Part shown: piece after piece, positions 1-9,191 of the stretch
Layout: each line of letters begins with the position of its first letter
Numbering within the stretch: position 1 is the first letter of the stretch
NCBI GenBank assembly: GCA_947500295.1
Contig: CANMRM010000001.1
Coordinates: forward strand, 868,001-932,000
Length of the DNA: 64,000 bases
Direction: 5' to 3'
DNA from: an uncultured Kordiimonas sp.
GTDB lineage: Bacteria; Pseudomonadota; Alphaproteobacteria; Sphingomonadales; Kordiimonadaceae
Notes under the pieces: generated by a model
Seen by the model: the letters and a program-made list of their open reading frames with translations, nothing else
The model's database searches: none
What the model was told of the DNA's origin: nothing
Program-made: the position numbers and the translations under genes

Positions 1-1
1 A

Positions 2-211
2 CTGACCGCTCAGCAAAGTGTTGTGACGGGGGAGGAAGTTGAGCGCATGAGCCTGTCGGCCCGGGCGATAGCTGACGCTGATCATGTGGTTGTCATGATC
101 ACAGGCGACCAAAAAAAGCGTGTGCTCGAAGATGCGCTAAAGCCAAATTCCGGCCTGCCCGTTGGTCGACTGCACGCCATGACTCCGTTTGATGTTTATT
201 GGGCTCCATAG
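2..211 (+). CDS. pgl: 6-phosphogluconolactonase, C-terminal fragment
   Basis: This is the 3' end of a gene cut by the left window edge; the frame is open from base 2. The roughly 69 visible residues contain the late signature of 6-phosphogluconolactonase: the segment VVVMITGDQKKRVLEDAL, then a PV-x-x-L stretch and the terminal VYWAP. The family hydrolyses 6-phosphogluconolactone to 6-phosphogluconate in the cytoplasm. The edd gene starts 18 bases downstream, so its product would be fed directly into the Entner-Doudoroff dehydratase, which supports the call. The N-terminal catalytic part cannot be seen. Confidence 0.82.
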   Translation: MTAQQSVVTGEEVERMSLSARAIADADHVVVMITGDQKKRVLEDALKPNSGLPVGRLHAMTPFDVYWAP

Positions 212-229
212 GCCCTGAAGGAAGTAACG

Positions 230-2047
230 ATGACCAATCCCAAATTGCTCGAGATTACCGACCGTGTGAAAGCTCGGTCTGCCGGCAGCCGCATAGCCTA
301 TATGGAGCGAATTGATGCCATGCGCGCTGATGGCCGTCCGCGGCCTCGCTTGTCATGCGGCAATCTCGCACATGCCATCGCCGCCTGCTCAGATGCAGAA
401 AAGGCCAAGTTGGCCGCAGAAAACGGCATGGCCAACATTGGGATCGTCAGCGCCTACAACGATATGCTGTCTGCACATCAGCCGTACCACGCCAAGCTGG
501 ACGAAATGAAGCAATATATCGTTGACGCCGGTGCAGTGTCACAGATGGCAGGTGGTACGCCAGCCATGTGTGACGGGGTTACCCAGGGTCAGAGCGGCAT
601 GGAGCTGTCGCTGTTCAGCCGCGATGTGATTGCCATGTCAACGGCTGTAGCCATGACACACAATGTATTTGATGGCGGCATGCTGTTTGGTATCTGTGAC
701 AAGATTGTACCGGGTCTTCTCATGGGGGCCCTTTCCTTTGGGCATCTGCCGTTTGTGTTTGTGCCAGCCGGGCCGATGCCGACCGGTATCTCAAACTCCG
801 AGAAGGTCAAAGTCCGGCAGAAATATGTAACGGGCGAGGTGGGTCGCACCGAACTGTTGCAAAGTGAATCGCGCGCATATCACAGCCCGGGAACATGCAC
901 ATTTTATGGCACGGCAAACTCGAACCAGATGATGCTTGAAATGATGGGTTTGCAACTGCCGGGCAGCAGTTTCGTTAATCCGACTGACCCCTTGAGGGTG
1001 GCACTTGATCGCGCGTCTGCAGATGCGATGGTAACGCTTGCCGCGCCCGGCAATTCAGTCGGGCTCGCGGAAATGGTGACGGCAGAGTCTGTTCTTAACG
1101 GCGTCATTGGCCTGTTGGCGACCGGCGGCTCCACCAACCATACAATCCATATCGTTGCCATAGCTGCACAGGCCGGCATTCAGGTAACATGGCAGGACTT
1201 TGCTGATCTGTCCGAAATCATTCCTCTGCTGGCGCGGGTTTATCCAAACGGTCTTGCAGATGTAAATGCATTCCATGCGGCAGGGGGCACGCCGTTCATC
1301 ATCAAGGAGCTGCTCGGCGCTGGCTTGCTGCATGGGGATATTGAAACGATTCTTGGTCGGGGCCTGAAACCTTTTGGGCAAATGCCATCCCTCGACGGCG
1401 AAAATGTTGTCTGGCGCGACTCTCCTGACGAACCGATTGACAACATGATTGTCAGGAATGCATCGGACCCGTTCCAGCCCACCGGCGGTTTGGCCTTAAT
1501 GGAAGGCCCGCTTGGGCAGGCCGTGATGAAAACTTCTGCCGTCAAACCCGAACACAGGATGGTAGAAGCACCTGCTGTTGTGTTTGAAGATCAGGACGAT
1601 ATGCTGGCGGCCTATAAAGCAGGTAAGCTGGAACGGGATTTTGTAGCGGTTATCCGTTTCCAGGGGCCTCAAGCCAATGGTATGCCGGAACTTCACAAGC
1701 TTACGCCGAGCCTGGGTGTTCTGCAGGATAAGGGTTTCAAAGTGGCTTTGGTGACGGATGGTCGCATGTCAGGGGCGTCTGGCAAAGTGCCCTCCGCAAT
1801 TCATGTTTCGCCCGAGGCTGCGATGGGTGGCCTGATTGCCAAAGTTCAGGACGGCGACATAATCAGGGTGGACCCGGAAGCCGGGCGACTTGAGTTAAAG
1901 GTCGATGAAGCCGAGCTTGCGGCTCGTACTGCGTCCAGCGGTCCGAACGAGCTGCAAACTTATGGCCGGGACTTGTTTGCCACCATGCGAAACACGGTTT
2001 CAACCGCGGATCGGGGTGGGTCGGTCTTTTTGGGGGAACAACGATGA
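230..2047 (+). CDS. edd: Phosphogluconate dehydratase (Entner-Doudoroff)
   Basis: A 605-residue member of the IlvD/Edd dehydratase family, which carries an iron-sulfur cluster. It converts 6-phosphogluconate to 2-keto-3-deoxy-6-phosphogluconate. The length matches the family. The signature [15 protein letters not shown], with Cys near residue 114, and a second conserved Cys near 223 ([12 protein letters not shown]) are cluster-ligand candidates; the [20 protein letters not shown] motif lies in the C-terminal third. The ATG follows GGAAG at a normal distance. The gene overlaps eda by four bases (ATGA), so the two are probably translationally coupled, and it follows pgl closely. Confidence 0.96.
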   Translation: MTNPKLLEITDRVKARSAGSRIAYMERIDAMRADGRPRPRLSCGNLAHAIAACSDAEKAKLAAENGMANIGIVSAYNDMLSAHQPYHAKLDEMKQYIVDAGAVSQMAGGTPAMCDGVTQGQSGMELSLFSRDVIAMSTAVAMTHNVFDGGMLFGICDKIVPGLLMGALSFGHLPFVFVPAGPMPTGISNSEKVKVRQKYVTGEVGRTELLQSESRAYHSPGTCTFYGTANSNQMMLEMMGLQLPGSSFVNPTDPLRVALDRASADAMVTLAAPGNSVGLAEMVTAESVLNGVIGLLATGGSTNHTIHIVAIAAQAGIQVTWQDFADLSEIIPLLARVYPNGLADVNAFHAAGGTPFIIKELLGAGLLHGDIETILGRGLKPFGQMPSLDGENVVWRDSPDEPIDNMIVRNASDPFQPTGGLALMEGPLGQAVMKTSAVKPEHRMVEAPAVVFEDQDDMLAAYKAGKLERDFVAVIRFQGPQANGMPELHKLTPSLGVLQDKGFKVALVTDGRMSGASGKVPSAIHVSPEAAMGGLIAKVQDGDIIRVDPEAGRLELKVDEAELAARTASSGPNELQTYGRDLFATMRNTVSTADRGGSVFLGEQR

Positions 2048-2667
2048 CAACAGTAGAACAGGTGTTGGGTGCATCGTCTGTAATGCCGGTTTTGGCGTTC
2101 AAAGGCGTGGATGAAGCATTGGAAATTTCCCGCCTTCTTTACGATTGTGGCGTACGGGTTTTCGAAATCACGCTACGCCACGAAACCGCGCTCGATTCGA
2201 TCAGGCAGGTCAAGGCGGCCTTGCCTGACGACGCAATTGTGGGGGCAGGCACCATCCTCTCGCCGGACCTCGCAAAATCAGCGCGCAATGCCGGAGCCGC
2301 ATTTGGGGTCAGCCCCGGGCTGACCAAGGAACTTGGTAGCGCCGTTCGAGCGATGGGTTGGGCTTTCCTGCCTGGCGTTTCGACAATTTCCGAGGCCATG
2401 GCCGCGGCAGACATGGGATTTGAAGCGCTAAAGTTTTTCCCGGCTTCTGTTTCGGGTGGACCAGGATTTCTGAAAGCTGCAGGCAGCGTTTTGCCGGGCA
2501 TTCAGTTTTGTCCAACTGGTGGCATAACGGCGGAAACCGCTCAAGATTATCTGAAGCTCGGCAATGTACCCACAGTTGGCGGGTCATGGATTACGCCGCG
2601 CAAGGCGGACGGTTTGATTGATCTTGGCGCCACACGCGAGCGGGCACGGGCTATCAAGTCTTTATAA
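2044..2667 (+). CDS. eda: 2-keto-3-deoxy-6-phosphogluconate aldolase
   Basis: A 207-residue class I aldolase of the KDPG/KHG family that cleaves KDPG to pyruvate and glyceraldehyde 3-phosphate. The Schiff-base lysine is Lys130 in KFFPAS. The catalytic glutamate region is seen in FEITLRHETAL, and the phosphate-binding TGGI follows near residue 158. The start overlaps the edd stop by four bases, so pgl-edd-eda reads as one operon. An 18-bp perfect palindrome lies immediately after the stop codon and probably belongs to the next transcription unit. Confidence 0.96.
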   Translation: MTTVEQVLGASSVMPVLAFKGVDEALEISRLLYDCGVRVFEITLRHETALDSIRQVKAALPDDAIVGAGTILSPDLAKSARNAGAAFGVSPGLTKELGSAVRAMGWAFLPGVSTISEAMAAADMGFEALKFFPASVSGGPGFLKAAGSVLPGIQFCPTGGITAETAQDYLKLGNVPTVGGSWITPRKADGLIDLGATRERARAIKSL

Positions 2668-2668
2668 A

Positions 2669-2686
2669 ATTCAACGATCGTTGAAT
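2669..2686. promoter_or_regulatory. 18-bp perfect palindrome, putative operator
   Basis: The sequence ATTCAACGATCGTTGAAT reads identically on both strands and begins two bases after the eda stop. There is no T-run, so it does not look like a terminator. It lies about 60 bases before the membrane protein/symporter pair. Operators of dimeric repressors such as TetR-type proteins often look like this, but no regulator gene is adjacent, so the partner is unknown. Confidence 0.5.
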
Positions 2687-2747
2687 AGCGCTTGACCCCG
2701 TGACGCCTGTGCCATTAGTCTCCCAACAACTGGTGGGGAGACCGGCA

Positions 2748-3278
2748 TTGAAAATTATTCATCTTATTTTTGCCCTGTTGCTGGTGATCGCGGGGATCAC
2801 CATTTTTGTGTTAACAGGTGAGCCTCCAACTGGCGCAACCGGTGTGCCACATCCTGATGTCTCGGGGTTGTCGTTAGGAGGGGATGGCGCAGAAAAGTTG
2901 AGCGCAATCGGCCGGGCACCTTATTATTTCCAGATATGCGTGATCCTTCTGGCAGCCTCGCTGTTGTATCTGGGTGTGCCGCCGCACCGTCGTGACCATC
3001 TGTTGCGCATTTCATTTGTAGCCGGAATAACTTTTGCACTTTTTGTCTGGATAATGCTGTGGGGCGGTTATGAGAGCTACCTCTTGAACGGCGAAACCAC
3101 GGTAGTTTTCGGTTTCCCTGCGCCCACTAACTGGATGTTCTGGGGCATTTGGGGCAGTTTCGTGGCTTTCGACCTGTTCTACGTTTTTGCTTTCCGGCGT
3201 TATTTCCTTCACCCCGACGATGAAGCGGCCTTTGAGGCACTTGTCCGGGAGATGGAAGAAGAGCGGGAGGCGAACTGA
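2748..3278 (+). CDS. Four-helix membrane protein paired with symporter
   Basis: A protein of about 176 residues that I cannot place in a named family. Hydrophobic stretches suggest four membrane segments: near the N-terminus (IIHLIFALLLVIAGITIFVL), around residue 65, around 95, and around 140. The C-terminus is short and very acidic (EEEREAN). I prefer the TTG at 2748 because GGGGAG sits seven bases before it; a GTG at 2700 would add 16 residues without a good ribosome site. The stop overlaps the symporter ATG (TGATG), implying coupled translation and perhaps an accessory role for the transporter. That role is inferred from position only. Confidence 0.7.
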   Translation: MKIIHLIFALLLVIAGITIFVLTGEPPTGATGVPHPDVSGLSLGGDGAEKLSAIGRAPYYFQICVILLAASLLYLGVPPHRRDHLLRISFVAGITFALFVWIMLWGGYESYLLNGETTVVFGFPAPTNWMFWGIWGSFVAFDLFYVFAFRRYFLHPDDEAAFEALVREMEEEREAN

Positions 3279-4762
3279 TGGAAGAATATCGTCAACCGAT
3301 CATCCTTTTGTTTGTCGCGGCCTATATGGGCATCTGCATCTGGGTTGGCCTTTGGGCCATGCGGCGCACAAAGTCCGCGGGGGATTTTTTTGTGGCAGGC
3401 CGGGGCCTTGGCCCCTGGGTTGTCAGCCTCGCAGTTTTTTCCTCAACACTCTCGGGTTTTGGCTTTGTTGGCGGCCCCGGCCTTGTGTACGCAACCGGTC
3501 TTAGCTCCATCTGGATGGCCGTTTGCTCCGCACTTGGCTTTGCCACCGGATACTATCTGATCGCCAAACGAATTCGCATGATCGCAGAGGTCCGGAATGC
3601 CATGTCTCTGCCAGATATTGTGTTCGCGCGTTACGGCAGTGATGCGGCGCGGCTGCTGACGGCTGGTACAATTCTGCTGGGTGTTCTGGGCTATCTGGCG
3701 ACGCAAATTCTGGCAATGGGTGTGGTGTTGCAGTCTATTCTGGCGGGCACTGAAATGTTTGCCAACATCAGCCTGATAGCCAGCGTGAGCATCTCGTCGG
3801 CGGTACTTATTTTTTACTGCGTCACCGGCGGAATCGTTGCATCGGTGTACACCGATCTGGTGCAGGGGATTGTAATGATCATAGCGGGTGCGTTGGTGGT
3901 GATCACAGCGGCCAGCATATTTGATGGTGGTTTTGCTGAGGCGACGGGTATTTTGCTTGCCGAGGACGGTGAAGACATCATGCCTTTTGGCACTCTCGGG
4001 CCGATGGCATCCCTGTCATGGTACTTCCTGTTTGGCCTCGGGCTTGCGGGGCAACCGCATGTAGCGACCAAAATGATGATGAACCGCAAACTCTCGGACA
4101 ATAAGGCAATTTTGCCCATGACCGTATTTGGTTATGTCATTGCGGCAATGTTGTGGGTTTCGGTCGGCATTATCATGCGTGCATTGGTGTTGGGCGACGT
4201 CGCCTCACCGCTGTCTGGTGCAGATGAAGCCGCGCCGGCTTTCCTGTCAACCTATGCGCACCCGATACTTGCGGGCGTGGTGTTTGCAGGCCTGTTTGCC
4301 GCCATCATGTCCACGGCGGATGGTTTCCTGAACATCGGCGCTGCTGCAATTATCCATGACATCCCAAAAGCGATTCGGAGGCGCTCACTTGAAAACGAGC
4401 TTTTCTGGGCAAGAACAGCCACGATCATCCTGTCTCTGGTGGCGGCAGCGATTGCTCTTTCCAGCGGTCAATTGATTGCACTTCTGGGCGCATTTGGTTG
4501 GGGTACTTTCGCGGCAGCGCTCGTGCCCGTGGTCCTGATCGGCCTGAACTGGAAACAGGCGAGTGCGAGAGCTGCAATTGCGGCCATTTCTGTCAGCCTA
4601 TTGATCAACTTCGCCATTCAGATTTGGCAAATCCAGATCCCCTATGCGATATCGGGTGGCTTCCTGGCCATGTTGACGTCGATGATTTTGTTCATCGGCC
4701 TGTCATTGATCGAAAAACCCAAAGCGCTGCCAAAAGATATTGATCGGATAATGGAGCTGTAG
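3278..4762 (+). CDS. Sodium:solute symporter (SSS family)
   Basis: A 494-residue polytopic membrane protein with 12-13 predicted hydrophobic segments. Family features are the N-terminal ADFFVAGR-like motif (SAGDFFVAGRGLG, residues about 31-43), GFGFVGGPG after the second helix, and the conserved segment FAAIMSTADGFLN around residue 345, typical of the SSS/SLC5 family. The family couples Na+ to import of sugars, amino acids, organic acids or similar solutes across the inner membrane. The substrate cannot be read from sequence. Proximity to the Entner-Doudoroff genes hints at a carbon source but is weak evidence. It overlaps the upstream small membrane protein by one base. Confidence 0.9.
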   Translation: MEEYRQPIILLFVAAYMGICIWVGLWAMRRTKSAGDFFVAGRGLGPWVVSLAVFSSTLSGFGFVGGPGLVYATGLSSIWMAVCSALGFATGYYLIAKRIRMIAEVRNAMSLPDIVFARYGSDAARLLTAGTILLGVLGYLATQILAMGVVLQSILAGTEMFANISLIASVSISSAVLIFYCVTGGIVASVYTDLVQGIVMIIAGALVVITAASIFDGGFAEATGILLAEDGEDIMPFGTLGPMASLSWYFLFGLGLAGQPHVATKMMMNRKLSDNKAILPMTVFGYVIAAMLWVSVGIIMRALVLGDVASPLSGADEAAPAFLSTYAHPILAGVVFAGLFAAIMSTADGFLNIGAAAIIHDIPKAIRRRSLENELFWARTATIILSLVAAAIALSSGQLIALLGAFGWGTFAAALVPVVLIGLNWKQASARAAIAAISVSLLINFAIQIWQIQIPYAISGGFLAMLTSMILFIGLSLIEKPKALPKDIDRIMEL

Positions 4763-4798
4763 CGTAGTAAGCCCGAACACTAGGTGCGGATCAAAACT

Positions 4799-6247
4799 AT
4801 GCCCAGACCCATACTTGTCCTGATGTCGAATGCGCTTCGGCTTGCAGATAATGCTGCTCTTGCAGAAGCGGTGGCCGACGGTCAGCCTGTGATACCTGTG
4901 TTTCTCCATGACGATGAGTCATCGGAGGTCAGGCCCCTTGGAGCGGCCAGTAAATGGTGGCTGATGAAGTCACTGCATGAGATGTCAGGCGCTCTCGAAG
5001 GTATCGGCAGCCGCCTGATTATCCGCAAGGGCCGGGCTATTCAATCTGTAGAGGACCTGATCGAAGAGACAAATGCCGGGGCGGTTTACCTGATGCGCGG
5101 CTACACGCCGGGGGCGCGATCCTTCGAAGCAGCACTCCATGAAACATTGGCGGACGGTGACCTTGTCCTGCGGCGATTTGCGGGCAATCTGCTCATTGAG
5201 CCAGAAGCGGTACGCACAAAAACCGGTACGCCGTATACTGTGTTCAGCCCGTTCTGGAGAGCCGCCGTTGAATTCATTGATACTGTCAAACCCCACGCAG
5301 CGCCAACCACCATGCGTTCCCCGGCAAAGTGGCCTTCGAGCCACTCTGTTGAAAGCCTATCGTTGCAGCCGATTCCAGCTTTTTGGGCCGATCCGATTGC
5401 CGCAGCCTGGACCCCTGGCGAAGCCGCGGCTCTTGAGCAACTGGATAGGTTTCTGGAAGACAGGGTGGCGGACTATAAAGCAGCGCGGGATTTTCCCGGT
5501 GTGGACGCTACGTCGGCCTTGTCCCCGCACCTTGCGTTTGGAGAGATCAGTCCGCGCACCCTATGGTGGCGCACCAAAAAGCGCATTGAAGCTGATCCTA
5601 TTATCAGCAAGGGTGCGGAGCATTTTCTGAGGGAGTTGGGGTGGCGCGAGTTTTCCTCTCACCTGTTGTTCAACCGACCGGATATGCAAACAGAACCCAT
5701 GCGTGCCCAGTTTGCCGCGTTTCCCTGGCATGAAGGGCCGAGTGATAAACTTGAAGCCTGGCAGAAGGGCCTGACCGGATTTCCCATTGTGGACGCAGGC
5801 ATGCGCCAGCTGTGGCAAACCGGATGGATGCACAACCGCGTGCGTATGATTGTGGCCTCTTTCCTGGTGAAGGACCTGCTGTGGCACTGGCGGGACGGTG
5901 AAGCCTGGTTCTGGGATACGCTTGTAGATGCGGATTTCGGCAACAATATTGCAAGTTGGCAATGGGTTGCGGGTTGCGGTGCTGATGCCGCACCCTATTT
6001 CCGGATATTCAACCCGATCACGCAGGGTGAAAAGTTTGATCCTGACGGCACGTATGTGCGCCGCTTTGTGCCTGAACTCGCTGCCCTGCCAAACGCTTAT
6101 ATCCACAAACCATTTGAAGCACCTGCGGGTGATTTGGAAATGGCAAACCTAAAGCTTGGTGCGACATACCCCAGGCCCATTATTGACCGCAAATTGGCGA
6201 GGGAAAAAGCGCTGGCCGCCCTTGCTAGCATCAAGAAAGCCGTTTAG
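4799..6247 (+). CDS. phrB: Deoxyribodipyrimidine photolyase
   Basis: About 482 residues with the N-terminal antenna-binding Rossmann domain (residues 1-130) and the C-terminal FAD-binding domain. Clear photolyase signatures are GMRQLWQTGWMHNRVRM, DLLWHWRDGE and DAAPYFRIFNPITQGEKFDP. The Asn four residues before WQW corresponds to the flavin-contacting Asn of E. coli PhrB. Tryptophans suited to photoreduction are present. This supports a class I CPD photolyase, although photolyase and cryptochrome cannot be fully separated by motif. The start is uncertain: the ATG at 4799 is preferred over a GTG at 4784, and neither has a strong ribosome site. Confidence 0.93.
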   Translation: MPRPILVLMSNALRLADNAALAEAVADGQPVIPVFLHDDESSEVRPLGAASKWWLMKSLHEMSGALEGIGSRLIIRKGRAIQSVEDLIEETNAGAVYLMRGYTPGARSFEAALHETLADGDLVLRRFAGNLLIEPEAVRTKTGTPYTVFSPFWRAAVEFIDTVKPHAAPTTMRSPAKWPSSHSVESLSLQPIPAFWADPIAAAWTPGEAAALEQLDRFLEDRVADYKAARDFPGVDATSALSPHLAFGEISPRTLWWRTKKRIEADPIISKGAEHFLRELGWREFSSHLLFNRPDMQTEPMRAQFAAFPWHEGPSDKLEAWQKGLTGFPIVDAGMRQLWQTGWMHNRVRMIVASFLVKDLLWHWRDGEAWFWDTLVDADFGNNIASWQWVAGCGADAAPYFRIFNPITQGEKFDPDGTYVRRFVPELAALPNAYIHKPFEAPAGDLEMANLKLGATYPRPIIDRKLAREKALAALASIKKAV

Positions 6248-6324
6248 CGCATCTACACTCAACCCAGTGGCTATTCTGTCTTTAAGTCGCTATAGGTACG
6301 TCAGTTTCGTCCAGGGAAAATTTG

Positions 6325-7977
6325 ATGTCTCCTTCAATCAGGCGCGCTTTGAAGCGAGCGAGTGCAGTCGCCATCTCTTTGGCAGTCTTCTACATGGTTG
6401 CCAGTCCCTTTATGGTGCCCATGGCTGTCCAGCGTTTTGTCGGCAGTGTAAGCGAAGACTTCAGCGTGCAGACGGACTGGATGCTGTTTCACCCCCTCAC
6501 TTTCAACTTGCTTGTCAAAGGTCTGGTGTTGACGGACCCAAATGGCAATGTTCTTGCCGAGCTTCCTGCTGCTTCACTTTCACTCGATGTGGATGATTTG
6601 ATCGCCGGGCGCGGTGTTCTCGCGTCGCGTGCCTTGGATGTTAACTGGTACACTGAAGGTGACCAGCTAACCTTCGAGCTCGACAATCTCTCCCCAACGG
6701 TTTTTGCCACTTTTGGCAAATCACAGGGCATCACGTTTGATGCCGGGGTGATTAGAGCAAAGTTCTACATCCCTTTTGCTGATGGTCCCGTCACTGGCGA
6801 GGCCTACGTTTCGGGTCTGCGGCTACGCGGTGCAAGCAAGCCTTTTACATTCGAACTGGAAAGCATGGAAGTAGACAGGTTTGCCTATGAACCAAGCACA
6901 CACATGCTGAAATTGGGAAGCGTTCAACTGATATCACCCGCTCTGACCACCGTACCGTTTCCCATATTTGACTTGCCTTCAATCTTTCCTTCTGGCTCGA
7001 AAAAAGGCCCAGAGCTGCAGGTTGAGATAGATGCTGTTGATGTTCTGGATGGGTCGGTCAACATCCTTGGGGGAGGACAGGATGCGCAACAGCAAAAGAT
7101 TGCTGCGCTGAACATCGGGTTGCGCGATCTTCGTTATGGAGCAGATTGGTCCGGAACAATCGACACCGCTGGAAGCATAAACAATACAAGCCCGTTTTCG
7201 GTTGCACTTGAGGTTGATAGCGCGCAATCAGCAAGTGGAAAAATCAAGCTGGTTGTAGACCGTATTGATCACACCTTATTGGCGGGCAGCTTCTCTCGCT
7301 TATTGGGCCGCACGGCAGAAACAGGCACTTTGTACGCGGACCTTGAAGCACAAACCTCAAACGGTCAGCTGGAGGGTGTTTTGTCTCTTGTTTTTGATCA
7401 ATGGCATTGGGGTGCGAGTAATCCGGAATTTACTGGGGAGCAGATCCCTCTTCGCAAGGCATTTAACCTTCTTCGCGGACGCGGTGGCCGCGTGAGGATG
7501 GACTTGCCACTTGAGGGCAACTTGGAAGAGCCAAATTTCAAGGTTGATGCGGTGGTGCGCCGGGCAACTAATCGGGCTATAGGTGATATCGTTGGCGCTC
7601 CGTTCAAATTGCTTGGTTCACTCATCCCGGGTGGTGCCAAAAGTGACCTTGAGCTCGATAAGATCGAGTTTGAACCGGGCTCTGCCAAACTCACGCCACT
7701 TGATCGCTCCAAATTAAGCGCATTGGCTGTGGCCCTCCTTGAGAGGCCCGCCCTGCAGCTTTCCATCAAAGGATCGGCGTCTGCTGAAGAGGATTTCAGG
7801 TTAGCTCCAGTTTCTGGTGATGACATCGATGCTCTCGCGCAGGCACGGTCTGATGCCGTCAGGACCTATCTTATCGTTGCAGGTATTGATGAAGCTCGCC
7901 TCAGCATAACCAAGCGCAACGCCGGCTCGAAGGACGGAAATGCAAAGCCAGTAGTCCGGCTTGACATCATTTCATAA
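6325..7977 (+). CDS. DUF748/AsmA-like envelope protein
   Basis: A 550-residue protein with one N-terminal membrane anchor (AVAISLAVFYMVASPFMVPM) followed by a long beta-rich region. Segments such as PLTFNLLVKGLVLTDPNG and LDVNWYTEGDQLTFELDNL match the style of DUF748/AsmA-like periplasmic proteins, thought to act in envelope lipid transport or outer-membrane homeostasis. The C-terminus (residues about 450-550) has an OmpA-like arrangement with ALAQARSDAVRTYLIVAGI. The ATG at 6325 has AGGGAAAA just upstream; a TTG one codon earlier is less likely. Function is inferred only from family resemblance. Confidence 0.72.
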   Translation: MSPSIRRALKRASAVAISLAVFYMVASPFMVPMAVQRFVGSVSEDFSVQTDWMLFHPLTFNLLVKGLVLTDPNGNVLAELPAASLSLDVDDLIAGRGVLASRALDVNWYTEGDQLTFELDNLSPTVFATFGKSQGITFDAGVIRAKFYIPFADGPVTGEAYVSGLRLRGASKPFTFELESMEVDRFAYEPSTHMLKLGSVQLISPALTTVPFPIFDLPSIFPSGSKKGPELQVEIDAVDVLDGSVNILGGGQDAQQQKIAALNIGLRDLRYGADWSGTIDTAGSINNTSPFSVALEVDSAQSASGKIKLVVDRIDHTLLAGSFSRLLGRTAETGTLYADLEAQTSNGQLEGVLSLVFDQWHWGASNPEFTGEQIPLRKAFNLLRGRGGRVRMDLPLEGNLEEPNFKVDAVVRRATNRAIGDIVGAPFKLLGSLIPGGAKSDLELDKIEFEPGSAKLTPLDRSKLSALAVALLERPALQLSIKGSASAEEDFRLAPVSGDDIDALAQARSDAVRTYLIVAGIDEARLSITKRNAGSKDGNAKPVVRLDIIS

Positions 7978-8045
7978 GGCGTCAATACGTTGACATTTGT
8001 TTCGGAGCAGCCCACATCCTGAATCACATGCAGGGGAGACGATGG

Positions 8046-8681
8046 ATGGCGAAACGAGATTCCCAGTTTGATTGGCGCAAAGTCGGCGCCGAGGTGGGTG
8101 CTATCGTGTTTGCGGTCTTGCTGGCACTTTGGCTTGAAGGCTGGCGTGAAGACATGGAGCGGCAGGAACGCGCTGATGATTTTCTGGTACGCATTCATGC
8201 GGAAGTTTCTCAAAATCGAATTGATCTCATAGGAGCAGTTGCTGAAAATGCCGAGCGTATCAAAGGTCTCGGTGCAACTCTTGCCGACGATGAAGTGACG
8301 TTGCAGAGAATTGCCCCATTTCTGGAAATATCCGGCGGCGCGACCATTAATGCGGCGTGGCAGTCAGCTCAAATGACGATGGCGACCAGCGACATGCCCG
8401 TTGAGACGGTTGCCGCTCTGTCTGCGCTCTATGACACCCAGGCCTACTATGCAAATTACCTGCAGTTCTTCTTTCAACGCTTTACGGACCTGGTAGTTGC
8501 TGCACAAAACCAAACATCCAGCCGGACGGCAATTCAAACACTCCGGTTGCACCTGCAGATCACGAATGATTTGGCCGAGCAGACAATTCGCCGCTATGAC
8601 AGCTTTTTGGGACTGTCTGCGGATGAAGAGGTTGACGTGACCGGTTCCAGCGAGACTGATCCATTGGAAGACACACCATAA
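8046..8681 (+). CDS. Membrane-anchored protein of unknown function
   Basis: About 211 residues with one hydrophobic segment near residues 15-30 (GAEVGAIVFAVLLALWLEGW), preceded by a basic and polar start and followed by a charged, probably helical region (REDMERQERADDFLVRIHAE). The layout resembles short single-pass proteins in which a helix ending in LW-EGW is followed by an alpha-helical domain, as in DUF6090-type proteins, but I cannot confirm the family. The ATG at 8046 has AGGGGAG upstream; an in-frame ATG at 8028 is less well placed. The MOSC gene follows after 16 bases, suggesting co-transcription. Confidence 0.7.
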   Translation: MAKRDSQFDWRKVGAEVGAIVFAVLLALWLEGWREDMERQERADDFLVRIHAEVSQNRIDLIGAVAENAERIKGLGATLADDEVTLQRIAPFLEISGGATINAAWQSAQMTMATSDMPVETVAALSALYDTQAYYANYLQFFFQRFTDLVVAAQNQTSSRTAIQTLRLHLQITNDLAEQTIRRYDSFLGLSADEEVDVTGSSETDPLEDTP

Positions 8682-8697
8682 TGCCAGGGGACTGTTG

Positions 8698-9171
8698 ATG
8701 CTATCCGACCTGTTGAAGAAATTTTCCCACAATGGTCAGGTTGAATGGATTGGACTGCGCCCGGCCCGGCGAGAGGCCATGAAAGTGGTGGACGCAGCCA
8801 CTATTACGGAAAGCGGCTTGGCGGGTGACAGGCGAGAAAAGCCGGGCAAGCGGGCTGTCACACTTATTCAGAAAGAACATTTGCCGGTCATTGCTGCGTT
8901 GGCAGGAAAAGAGGTCGTCAGCCCCGAAATGCTGCGGCGAAACATCGTGGTTTCCGGCATCAATCTGCTGGCTCTGAGGCATCACGAAATCCGGATTGGT
9001 GATGCGATTTTGCGCACAACAGGAGTGTGTGCGCCTTGTAGCTATATGGAAAAAACCATCGGTTTCGGTGGCTACAACGCCATGCGCGGCCATGGGGGGC
9101 TGACTGCGGAAGTTGTGCAGGGCGGGGAAATTTCCATCGGCTCCATTGTGCAGCCGGTGCTTAAGGATTAG
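8698..9171 (+). CDS. MOSC domain protein
   Basis: A 157-residue stand-alone MOSC domain. This is the fold found at the C-terminus of molybdenum cofactor sulfurases and in YiiM-type molybdoenzymes. Visible family features are AESGLAGDRREKPGKRAVTL, with the conserved Gly-Asp-Arg, and the cysteine motif GVCAPCSYME near residues 105-114, one Cys of which is the usual cofactor-sulfur ligand. The ATG at 8698 follows CCAGGGG. The gene ends 20 bases before the convergent racemase gene. The exact reaction is unknown; a role in sulfur transfer or N-oxygenated substrate reduction is family inference. Confidence 0.85.
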   Translation: MLSDLLKKFSHNGQVEWIGLRPARREAMKVVDAATITESGLAGDRREKPGKRAVTLIQKEHLPVIAALAGKEVVSPEMLRRNIVVSGINLLALRHHEIRIGDAILRTTGVCAPCSYMEKTIGFGGYNAMRGHGGLTAEVVQGGEISIGSIVQPVLKD

Positions 9172-9191
9172 CTCTCCGCAAGGCCGGTTTC

